This document shows, piece after piece, positions 1-5,177 of a stretch of 5,177 nt of DNA. Source of the DNA: Actinomycetota bacterium (GTDB lineage: Bacteria > Actinomycetota > Acidimicrobiia > IMCC26256 > PALSA-610); assembly GCA_005779345.1 (NCBI GenBank), contig SXJQ01000211.1, positions 1 through 5,177 of the forward strand, written 5' to 3'. Made by a program: the position numbers and the translations under genes. How positions within the stretch are numbered: position 1 is the first letter of the stretch; each line of letters starts with the position of its first letter. Under the pieces are notes generated by a model that was given only the letters and a program-made list of their open reading frames with translations, was not told where the DNA came from and did no database searches.

Positions 1-43
1 CACCGCCGAGCAACGCGACCGTGTCACTGCGATGCTCGCGCAC
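1..43 (-). CDS. Possible 5' end of a further minus-strand gene (very tentative)
   Basis: A GTG at 43-41 begins an open frame reading MREHRSDTVALLGG to the window edge, starting 20 nt after the stop of the large membrane protein. The composition looks protein-like and the orientation matches the rest of the window. A GAGAGG sequence is present but only two nucleotides before the GTG, which is too close for a good ribosome binding site. Fourteen codons are not enough to identify a family. The opposite strand is also open in the same codon register, so this may not be a gene at all. Confidence 0.18.
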   Translation of the reverse strand, partial: MREHRSDTVALLGG

Positions 44-63
44 GACCTCTCGCGTTGGTCGTC

Positions 64-2043
64 TCACCCGTCGAGCGGCACTGTCGTCTCGACGCCCTCC
101 ACGAACGTCGTTGCGCTCGACGTGCAGTCCACGATCCCGTCGCTCCCGAAGATGCAGTCCTCGGGGAGCACCGACTCGGTGCACGTCTCGGTGCCGAGGT
201 CGTCTACGAAGCAGTTCTCGCCGCTGCCGAAGTCGGATTCACCGTAGGGGTCGAGCGCCTTCTCGGGGGCGTCGGCGACATCCCAGAGCGTGAATGTGCC
301 GGACGAAGGACCACCGGCGGTCAACACGACGCGGTACTCACCATCGACAGGGAGTTCGACCGGGTTTCCGTAGGTGACGTCGCCGAGGGGCTGACCGTCG
401 GGTCCGTAGATCTCCGCCCAACCGAACGTGTGGAACTCCTCCCCACCGTTGGCCTCGACCAGCCCGATGACCTCGGTGCCGGCCTTCCCCGCGAACGTGT
501 ACACGCCAGACGGTCGCGGGAAGAGGCTCCCGTCGTAGGACGCTTCGTCGCTCGAGATCGCCAATGGCTCGCCGAGCGTGATCGCACCGTCGGGCTCGAC
601 GCGCGAATAGTCATCGGTGAACTGGGCGAGCATGTCCTCGTCGAACAGTTCGACGAAGTCGTCGACGCTGTCGATCGCCGTCGCGACCGGGCTCACGAAC
701 CAGCGGCCGCCCTCGCGCACCGTCGCAACCTGCGGGTCACCGTCGCCATCGCCCGCCATCGGGTAGAACCACACGATGCTGTACGGCGAGAACCCACCGC
801 TGACGCACCACGAGTCGTAGTCGTAGTCATAGTCGTAGTCATCGCTCTCGTTCGCGGCTTGCCGCGCTGCATCGAACTCGGTGCAGTCGCCGCCGATCTG
901 CCAGGTCGAGCCGCGCTCGCCGAAGGTTCCCGCGCCGACGATCGACACGGTCGCCTGGTCGCCGTCGACCTCGCTGCTGAGGTCGAGGCGGTCGACCGCG
1001 AAGTCGGGCGCGACGTCGTAGTCGGCGGCGAGTTGGTCGAACAGCGCCCGGTACTCGTACGCGGGGATCTCGCTCGGCGGCACGAGTTCGGTGAGGCGTG
1101 CCCAGTCGCCGGTACGGGCCGCCTCGACGGCGTCGCGGATCGCGGCTTCGGGCGAGTCGGCGCCGAGCTGCGTGGCGTCGGCCGAACCGAGGTCGGCGGC
1201 AGGGCCGTCTTCGTTGATGCGCAGGTACTCCATCGCGGTGTACGCGGGGCTCACGTACCAGCCGTCGGACTCCTCGATCGCGATCACGAACGGGGCCTCG
1301 CCGTCGGGCGTCTCGAGCTCGGTGAGCTCGACCCGTTCGGCCTCGGGCGCGGTGTCGTCGCCCATCCGGTCGCGGATCCGCGCCGCGAGCCCATCGGGGT
1401 CCATCGCGCCGTCGATCGCGCCGTCGACGACGCTCACCTTGGCGAACCCGTCGGCGAGCGCTTCGACCTCGAGGTCGAGGTCCTGCACCTCGAGGTCGAA
1501 ACCGGCGAGCGGCTCCGACGCATCCTCGACGAGTTCGAGTTGTTCGGCCTTGTCGGCCGCGCCGTCGAGCGAGCGTCGCAAGGTGCGCACCTCGCCCGGC
1601 GCGAGCACGTCGACCGCGGCGAGCGGGTCTTCGTTGGTGATCGCGTCGGCGAGCTGACGCACTGCCGCTTCGGGCGAGTCGGCGCCACCACCGTCGCCCT
1701 GCGCGGACAGCGCCGCGAAGCCGCCGAAGCCGAGCAACGCGGCGACACCGAACCCGGCGACACTCCGCCGCCCGCGCGACACGCGCCGCGGGGGTTGCAT
1801 GTCGGCGACGATCGGTCCGGCGTCTCCAGGCTCGCCGGAGTTGGTGACTGGGTCGACAACATGGTCGGCGCCGGGGTCCGGTACTTCGCTCATGACGAGG
1901 TCCTTTCGGGCCGCGGCATCGAGGTGCACGGCGGCTTCGGTCAGTGCCGCGCCGAGCACGTCGTCGGGTCCCCGACGGGTGCCACGGCGGGCGAGGGCTT
2001 CGAGGCGTGCAATGGCTTCCGGGCGTGCAGGGGGCGTGTTCAT
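64..2043 (-). CDS. Large single-pass membrane protein paired with the sigma factor; putative anti-sigma/sensor
   Basis: No named family recognised. Numbered from the ATG at 2043 (659 residues): a cytoplasmic region 1-94 with IARLEALARRGTRRGPDDVL and a basic PPRRVSRGRR stretch, then one membrane helix at 95-114, which implies Nin-Cout. Next come two copies of an approximately 150-residue domain, each opening with DSPEAA[VI]R (122 and 296) and closing with W[YF]VSP (262 and 448). A PPC-like beta-sandwich follows at about 495-590 (SGVYTFAGKAG, IYGPDGQPL, DGEYRVVLTAGG). The tail carries Cys611, 621, 630 and 640. Cys387 and Cys413 bracket an Asp-Tyr repeat. The paired cysteines fit an extracytoplasmic, disulfide-bonded location. 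It starts one nucleotide after the sigma stop. An in-frame GTG at 2052 is an alternative start that would overlap the sigma gene by 8 nt. The coupling and topology suggest it restrains the sigma factor and senses an outside signal, but no HxxxCxxC zinc anti-sigma motif is present, so this role is inference. Confidence 0.8.
   Translation of the reverse strand: MNTPPARPEAIARLEALARRGTRRGPDDVLGAALTEAAVHLDAAARKDLVMSEVPDPGADHVVDPVTNSGEPGDAGPIVADMQPPRRVSRGRRSVAGFGVAALLGFGGFAALSAQGDGGGADSPEAAVRQLADAITNEDPLAAVDVLAPGEVRTLRRSLDGAADKAEQLELVEDASEPLAGFDLEVQDLDLEVEALADGFAKVSVVDGAIDGAMDPDGLAARIRDRMGDDTAPEAERVELTELETPDGEAPFVIAIEESDGWYVSPAYTAMEYLRINEDGPAADLGSADATQLGADSPEAAIRDAVEAARTGDWARLTELVPPSEIPAYEYRALFDQLAADYDVAPDFAVDRLDLSSEVDGDQATVSIVGAGTFGERGSTWQIGGDCTEFDAARQAANESDDYDYDYDYDSWCVSGGFSPYSIVWFYPMAGDGDGDPQVATVREGGRWFVSPVATAIDSVDDFVELFDEDMLAQFTDDYSRVEPDGAITLGEPLAISSDEASYDGSLFPRPSGVYTFAGKAGTEVIGLVEANGGEEFHTFGWAEIYGPDGQPLGDVTYGNPVELPVDGEYRVVLTAGGPSSGTFTLWDVADAPEKALDPYGESDFGSGENCFVDDLGTETCTESVLPEDCIFGSDGIVDCTSSATTFVEGVETTVPLDG
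814..843 (-). repeat. Hexanucleotide tandem repeat encoding an Asp-Tyr run
   Basis: There are five consecutive 6-nt units on the plus strand (GTCGTA, GTCGTA, GTCATA, GTCGTA, GTCATC). On the coding strand they give alternating Asp and Tyr codons at residues 401-410 of the large membrane protein. Because the unit is a multiple of three, gain or loss of units would change the length of the acidic/aromatic run without shifting the frame. The run sits between Cys387 and Cys413. Confidence 0.85.
1145..1164 (-). repeat. Direct repeat copy 2 (start of extracytoplasmic repeat domain 2)
   Basis: This is a 20-bp exact match to 1667-1686, encoding the DSPEAA opening of the second repeat domain. The rest of the two domains has diverged at DNA level while keeping aligned protein motifs. 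The exact identity here therefore reflects either strong constraint on this motif or gene conversion. Confidence 0.7.
1667..1686 (-). repeat. Direct repeat copy 1 (start of extracytoplasmic repeat domain 1)
   Basis: This is a 20-bp segment identical to 1145-1164. It encodes the DSPEAA opening of the first repeat domain in the large membrane protein. The spacing between the copies is 522 bp, or 174 codons, so they are in the same frame. It is a trace of an internal domain duplication rather than a mobile element. Confidence 0.7.
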
Positions 2044-2044
2044 C

Positions 2045-2524
2045 TCACTCACCGGCCAGTTCGACGTGCAGTTCGGACTTCAGGCGGCGGCGCGCTCGCG
2101 ACAACGCCATCCGCGCCGCGGGCGCGGCCATGCCGACCGTCGCGGCCGCGGCCGCGACCGGTTCGCCCTCGACATCGACGAGGAACAGCAGGGCCCGCAC
2201 GCGCGGTTCGAGGTGCCACAGGTCGGCGAGTTCGCTCGGGTACCGATCGCGCGTGACGAGGTCGTCGCCCAGCCGCCCGATCGCCCGCGCGCCACGACGC
2301 GTACGGCGCCGTTCGTTGTGGGCCAGGTTCACCACGATCCGGCGCACGTACGGCCCGAGATCGCGGATCGTTCCGGGCTCGGCGAGGAGCACCTTGGTGA
2401 ACGCGTCCTGCACCAGATCGTCGGGCTCGACATCGTGACGACCGATGATCGCCGCGAACCGACGCGTCGGCTCGTAGAGCTCGCGCAGCGCGGCGAGCAG
2501 CTCGGCGCTCCATCGTTCGTCCAC
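2045..2524 (-). CDS. ECF-type sigma-70 family RNA polymerase sigma factor
   Basis: Group IV sigma factors direct RNA polymerase to stress or envelope regulons and are usually held inactive by a neighbouring anti-sigma factor. The 159-residue product has region 2 at about 16-77: LYEPTRRFAAIIGRHDVEPD, then DLVQDAFTKVLL, YVRRIVVNLAHNERRR and a basic end. Region 4 lies at about 99-150: the ELADLWHLEPRVRALLFLVD helix, then a helix-turn-helix (EPVAAAAATVGMAAPAARMAL) and SRARRRLK. Region 3 and other extensions are absent, as expected for an ECF factor. The GTG at 2524 is chosen because sigma homology begins straight after it and a G-rich run precedes it. A longer frame from a GTG at 2602 would add 26 Arg/Gly/Pro-rich residues without family resemblance. 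The stop TGA is one nucleotide before the ATG of the next gene, so the two are probably translationally coupled. The exact ECF or SigE-like subgroup cannot be assigned by eye. Confidence 0.88.
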   Translation of the reverse strand: MDERWSAELLAALRELYEPTRRFAAIIGRHDVEPDDLVQDAFTKVLLAEPGTIRDLGPYVRRIVVNLAHNERRRTRRGARAIGRLGDDLVTRDRYPSELADLWHLEPRVRALLFLVDVEGEPVAAAAATVGMAAPAARMALSRARRRLKSELHVELAGE

Positions 2525-2651
2525 GTCCGACCCCCCACCGGTCCTCGGCCTCGTTCGTCCCGGCACACCCGAACGACACCGCAGGGAGCCGAAGTGCAAC
2601 ACATGGGCCTGGAAATGTCGAATGTCACGGGGAGACCCGAGGCGAGCGGGC
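2525..2651 (-). promoter_or_regulatory. Upstream region of the sigma factor gene; candidate promoter/operator region
   Basis: This 127-nt stretch is the only sizeable non-coding gap in the window and marks the break between the pilus/EEP genes and the sigma pair, so an independent promoter is plausible here. It holds a short AT-richer patch with a tandem AATGTC repeat (plus strand 2614-2619 and 2621-2626). On the minus strand this reads GTGACATTCGACATT and includes a GTGACA hexamer resembling a -35 box. No convincing -10 hexamer follows at 16-18 nt. It also holds the inverted repeat listed separately. A G-rich run (GGTGGGGGG) about six nucleotides before the sigma GTG may serve as the ribosome binding site. 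I see no Rho-independent terminator after the EEP gene. Confidence 0.35.
2551..2576. repeat. 7-bp inverted repeat upstream of the sigma factor gene
   Basis: TCGTTCG at 2551-2557 and its exact reverse complement CGAACGA at 2570-2576 are separated by 12 nt. The nearer arm is 26 nt upstream of the proposed sigma GTG. It could be an operator for a dimeric regulator or a hairpin in the leader RNA. There is no following U-tract, so it is not a standard terminator. Confidence 0.45.
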
Positions 2652-3572
2652 TCACCCCGCCGGCGCGAGCGTCACCCAGAGCGACCGATGATCCGACCCG
2701 AACGAGGGGCCCGTCGCCCGGTCGACGGTGACGAGGTCGGGCGAGTGCAACAGGTGGTCGATCGTGATGCCGAGCGGTCCGGCCCGCACCGGCCAGCTCG
2801 GCTGCAGCCCGAAGCCCCGCAAGGAACTGCGCAGGCCCGACCGGTCGAGCAGGCGCCGGTACTCGACCGCCCACGGTGTCACGTTGAGGTCGCCGAACAC
2901 GGCGACGGGGCCCTCGCGGCCTGCGGCCCAGGTGCCGACCGCTTGGAGCTGCTCGTTGCGCGTCGCCGCGCTCGCGGCACGCGTCGGCGACTCGGTGTGG
3001 AGCGCGAGGAGCGAGACGTGCGTGCCGTCGGCGAGTTCGACCACGAAGCTGACCGACGCGCCGGGGAGCGCCTGCTCGTAGGGATCGATCGCCGCGATCA
3101 CCGGAAGTCGCGTCAAGACGACGACGCTGCGCGCTCGCGTCGGCAACACGACCTCGTATCCGGCGAGATGCGTCGGCAACCCGCTGCGATCGGCCGCAGG
3201 AAAGTCGACGAACACGAACACGTCGGCGTCGCGCCGACGCGCCTCGCTCGCGACCCGCTCGAGATCGACCACACCGGCCTGCTGGTTCAGGTGGCCGACC
3301 GTGAGGCGCGAGCCACTGGCGGGCGAGCCAGGGCGATCGGCGACGATCAGCGCCGACACCGACGGCACCGTGAGCACGAGCGAGATCGCGATCGGTACCA
3401 GCGCGAGCTTCGCCCGCACCACGAGCGAGACGACCAGGAGCGCCAACGCGCCGAGCAGCGTCTGCATGCGCAAGCTCGCGGCGAGATCGAACCACCACCA
3501 CGACGACGGCACCATGCCCGCCAGCGCGCCCGCGAGCAGCGCCGCCGACCCGAGGAACAGCGCCGCCTTCAC
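2652..3572 (-). CDS. Membrane-anchored endonuclease/exonuclease/phosphatase (EEP) family protein
   Basis: Seen: a 306-residue protein with hydrophobic segments at about 3-20, 38-52 and 56-78, followed by an EEP-fold domain (about 88-302). Motifs in order are VGHLNQ (Asn96), DADVFVFVDF (Asp123 where the family normally has a metal-binding Glu), LLALHTESP (His192), VFGDLNVTPW (Asp228, Asn230), TIDHLL (Asp272) and FGSDHRSLWV (Asp294, His295). Family knowledge: EEP enzymes are metal-dependent phosphodiesterases or phosphatases acting on DNA, lipids or phosphoesters. The YafD-like, TM-anchored subgroup has no settled substrate. Inferred: three helices would put the catalytic domain outside the cytoplasm if the N-terminus is inside, but topology is uncertain. 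The start is a GTG 11 nt after the pilC stop, with no good Shine-Dalgarno sequence. The next Met, residue 20, would delete the first helix. The short spacing suggests translation coupled to pilC. Confidence 0.85.
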   Translation of the reverse strand: MKAALFLGSAALLAGALAGMVPSSWWWFDLAASLRMQTLLGALALLVVSLVVRAKLALVPIAISLVLTVPSVSALIVADRPGSPASGSRLTVGHLNQQAGVVDLERVASEARRRDADVFVFVDFPAADRSGLPTHLAGYEVVLPTRARSVVVLTRLPVIAAIDPYEQALPGASVSFVVELADGTHVSLLALHTESPTRAASAATRNEQLQAVGTWAAGREGPVAVFGDLNVTPWAVEYRRLLDRSGLRSSLRGFGLQPSWPVRAGPLGITIDHLLHSPDLVTVDRATGPSFGSDHRSLWVTLAPAG

Positions 3573-3583
3573 GGCGACGATGT

Positions 3584-4810
3584 CTACTTGATCAGCTTGA
3601 TGATGTTGAACATCGGCATGTAGAGCGCGATGACCATGCCGCCGACCGCGCCACCCATCACGACGATGAGGAGCGGCTCGATGAGGCTCGTCAAGGCGTT
3701 CACGGTCGCCTCGACCTCCTGGTCGTAGAAGTCGGCGATCTTGTCGAGCATCTCGTCGACCGCGCCCGTCTCCTCACCGACCGCCATCATCTGCACGACC
3801 ATCGGCGGGAACACGGGGTGGTTCTCGAGACGCGTCGCGAGCCCCTCACCCTGCTTGACCGCGGTCTGCGCGTCGCGCACTGCGGTCGACACCACGTGGT
3901 TGCCGGCGGTGTCGGCGACGATGTCGAGCGATTCGAGGATCGGCACACCCGAGCGCACGAGCGCCGCCAGCGTGCGCGAGAAACGGGCCAGCGCCGTCTT
4001 GCGCACGAGTCCACCGAACACCGGGACGCGCAACTTCAGCGCGTCCCACTTCTTGCGCCCTTCGTCGCTGTGGATCCACCGTTTGAAGCCCACGGCGGCG
4101 CCGATCTCCAGCGTGAAGATCAGGTACCAGAACTTGCGACACGCCGAGCTGATGTTGATCAGGATCTGCGTCGGCATCGGCAACTCGCCGCCGAGTTCGG
4201 TGTAGAGACCCTTGAACATCGGGATGATGAACAACAACATCGCGGTCACGATCAGCAGCACGAGCACGCCGACCACGACGGGGTAGGTCATCGCCGACTT
4301 CACCTTGCGGCGCAGTTCGACCTGCTTCTCGATCGTGTCGGCGAGCCGCACGAGCACGGTGTCGAGCACACCACCGACCTCACCGGCCTTCACCATCGAC
4401 ACGTACAACCGGTTGAACGCCTTGGGGTGCCGCGCGAGCGCGGCCGAGAGGCTGGATCCCTTCTCGACGTCCATGCGCACTTCGTTGACCACCGCACCGA
4501 GTGCCTTGTTCTCGGTCTGTTCGGCGAGGATGTAGAGCGCGCGCAGGAGCGACAGCCCCGAGTTGATCATCGTCGCGAACTGACGCGAGAAGACCGCGAC
4601 GTCCTTGAGCTTGATTCGGTTGGCCCCGAGGCCGGGGATCGAGAGGTCGCGCGACAGCGTCTCGGCGCGTTGCGCCTTCACGTCGATCGGCGTGTAGCCC
4701 ATCGACCGCAGCTTGGCGACGAGCAGTTGCTCGCTCTCCGCGTCGAGCTGTCCCTCGACGACCTTGCCGGCCTTGTCGCGAACCTTGTAGGCGTACGTGC
4801 TCGTGGACAT
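3584..4810 (-). CDS. pilC: Type IV pilus inner-membrane platform protein PilC (GspF/T2SF family)
   Basis: PilC is the polytopic inner-membrane platform that couples the PilB and PilT motors to pilin insertion and removal. The 408-residue length is normal for the family. An N-terminal cytoplasmic segment begins with TYAYKVRDKAGKVVEGQLDA, typical of PilC/GspF. Two T2SF repeats follow. The first has FSRQFATMINSGLSLLRAL from residue 74, and the second the matching FSRTLAALVRSGVPILESL from residue 277. Hydrophobic membrane segments lie at about 176-200, 226-246 and 376-400, the usual three-helix layout. The GEETGAVDEML stretch before the last helix is also characteristic. The ATG at 4810 is supported by a GGGAGG site, and the stop is TAG at 3586-3584. 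It is 18 nt downstream of pilT, so the two are probably cotranscribed. General secretion GspF is the alternative, but the adjacent pilT favours PilC. Confidence 0.96.
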   Translation of the reverse strand: MSTSTYAYKVRDKAGKVVEGQLDAESEQLLVAKLRSMGYTPIDVKAQRAETLSRDLSIPGLGANRIKLKDVAVFSRQFATMINSGLSLLRALYILAEQTENKALGAVVNEVRMDVEKGSSLSAALARHPKAFNRLYVSMVKAGEVGGVLDTVLVRLADTIEKQVELRRKVKSAMTYPVVVGVLVLLIVTAMLLFIIPMFKGLYTELGGELPMPTQILINISSACRKFWYLIFTLEIGAAVGFKRWIHSDEGRKKWDALKLRVPVFGGLVRKTALARFSRTLAALVRSGVPILESLDIVADTAGNHVVSTAVRDAQTAVKQGEGLATRLENHPVFPPMVVQMMAVGEETGAVDEMLDKIADFYDQEVEATVNALTSLIEPLLIVVMGGAVGGMVIALYMPMFNIIKLIK

Positions 4811-4814
4811 GCTG

Positions 4815-4820
4815 CCTCCC
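4815..4820 (-). promoter_or_regulatory. Ribosome binding site of pilC
   Basis: On the minus strand the 18-nt gap between the pilT stop and the pilC ATG contains GGGAGG, four nucleotides before the ATG at 4810. This is the strongest Shine-Dalgarno sequence in the window. It fixes the pilC start and argues that pilC is translated from the same transcript as pilT. Confidence 0.75.
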
Positions 4821-4828
4821 TGGGTGCG

Positions 4829-5177
4829 CTATCCGGCGATGAGCCGGCGGAGGTCTTCCTCGTTGGCGCAGCGCTCACGCGCCAGATCGAGGGAGATGCG
4901 GCCGGTCCGTACGAGGTGAGCGAGCGACATGTCCATCGTCACCATCCCGTACTTCCCGCCGGCCTGCATCATCGAGTAGATCTGGTGGGTCTTGCCCTCG
5001 CGCACGAGGTTGCGGATCGCGGGCGTGGCGACCATGACCTCGCACGCGACCGCACGACCCATGCCATCGGGGGTCGGGATGAGTTGTTGGGTGCAGATTC
5101 CCTGGAGCGCCGAGGCGAGCTGGACGCGGATCTGTTGCTGTTGGTGCGCGGGGAACACGTCGATCACGCGATCGATC
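4829..5177 (-). CDS. pilT: Type IV pilus retraction ATPase PilT, C-terminal part (5' end outside the window)
   Basis: PilT is a hexameric cytoplasmic ATPase that docks on the pilus base and powers pilin depolymerisation, giving twitching, adhesion and DNA uptake. Only the last 115 complete codons are present. The frame stays open to the window edge, reading I-D-R before the GTG at 5167, so that GTG is an internal valine and not the start. Visible PilT features are IDVFPAHQQQQIRVQLAS, then the CEVMVATPAIRNLVREGK segment containing AIRNLVRE. This is a close match to the AIRNLIRE signature that separates retraction ATPases (PilT) from extension ATPases (PilB). The end (MDMSLAHLVRTGRIS, then LARERC) also fits the family. 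The Walker A and B motifs lie outside the window. It ends with TAG, 18 nt before pilC. A PilU-like paralogue cannot be excluded from the C-terminus alone. Confidence 0.93.
   Translation of the reverse strand, partial: IDRVIDVFPAHQQQQIRVQLASALQGICTQQLIPTPDGMGRAVACEVMVATPAIRNLVREGKTHQIYSMMQAGGKYGMVTMDMSLAHLVRTGRISLDLARERCANEEDLRRLIAG

Noticed and set aside
2..247. C-terminal end of a convergent plus-strand gene entering from the left edge
   Set aside because: The frame reads plausibly for about 20 codons (AEQRDRVTAMLAHDLSRW), but its stop at 245-247 would require about 180 bp of overlap with the 3' end of the membrane-protein gene, and the later residues are low-complexity Ser/Thr/Pro mirror sequence.
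55..2256. 733-codon open frame on the plus strand opposite the large membrane protein and part of the sigma gene
   Set aside because: It is a mirror of the real minus-strand genes in GC-rich DNA. The product is repetitive V/R/E/G-rich sequence without a domain, it spans two convincing genes, and the opposite frames show sigma motifs, a membrane helix and internal repeats.
2525..2602. Longer N-terminus for the sigma factor from the GTG at 2602
   Set aside because: The 26 extra residues are rich in Arg, Gly and Pro and unlike sigma N-termini, no Shine-Dalgarno sequence precedes that GTG, and the inverted repeat would fall inside the gene.
2599..2628. Sigma-70 type promoter with GTGACA as -35 box
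   Set aside because: At 17 or 18 nt spacing the -10 positions read CATGTG or ATGTGT, a poor match to TATAAT, so no specific promoter is called.
2646..2660. GCGGG/CCCGC hairpin at the EEP stop codon as a terminator
   Set aside because: The stem is only 5 bp, it overlaps the stop codon and is not followed by a T-tract. Such short stems are common in GC-rich DNA.
2329..3501. 390-codon minus-strand frame overlapping the EEP and sigma genes in another register
   Set aside because: It is an Arg/Gly/Ala-rich shadow without recognisable motifs, and it bridges two real genes and the gap between them.
2622..3623. 333-codon plus-strand open frame opposite the EEP gene
   Set aside because: The product is dominated by Arg, Glu, His and Gln without a fold signature, while the minus strand carries the complete EEP motif set over the same DNA.
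1..5177. CRISPR arrays, tRNA/rRNA genes, insertion sequences, attachment sites
   Set aside because: I saw no regularly spaced repeats, cloverleaf-like segments, transposase motifs or terminal inverted repeats on either strand.

Overview
The window is GC-rich DNA in which every gene I can support lies on the minus strand, so transcription runs from high to low coordinates. GC-rich third codon positions, GTG starts and the R/A/D/E-rich protein style suggest a high-GC actinobacterium. An Acidimicrobiia/Ilumatobacter-like member is my guess, but nothing seen here proves the lineage.

Region by region, in transcription order: (1) 5177-4829, the C-terminal 115 codons of a PilT-type type IV pilus retraction ATPase, cut by the window edge. 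(2) 4810-3584, a complete pilC/gspF-type inner-membrane platform protein behind a clear GGGAGG ribosome binding site. (3) 3572-2652, starting 11 nt after pilC, a membrane-anchored endonuclease/exonuclease/phosphatase (EEP) fold protein. (4) 2651-2525, a 127-nt gap with a 7-bp inverted repeat. (5) 2524-2045, a small ECF-type RNA polymerase sigma factor. (6) 2043-64, one nucleotide after the sigma stop, a 659-residue single-pass membrane protein with a short cytoplasmic N-terminus and a large extracytoplasmic part. That part holds a tandemly duplicated domain, a PPC-like beta-sandwich and a twin Cys-loop tail. (7) 63-1, no certain gene, possibly the first codons of another minus-strand gene.

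The genes form two modules. The pilT-pilC pair belongs to a type IV pilus cluster whose remaining genes lie upstream of this window. The sigma factor and the large membrane protein form a tightly coupled pair with the layout of a sigma/anti-sigma (signal-transducing) cassette, although the membrane protein has no zinc-binding anti-sigma motif. Whether the sigma pair regulates the pilus genes cannot be decided from the sequence. The most distinctive object is the 659-residue protein, with its internal duplication, Asp-Tyr hexanucleotide-encoded repeat and repeated Cys loops.
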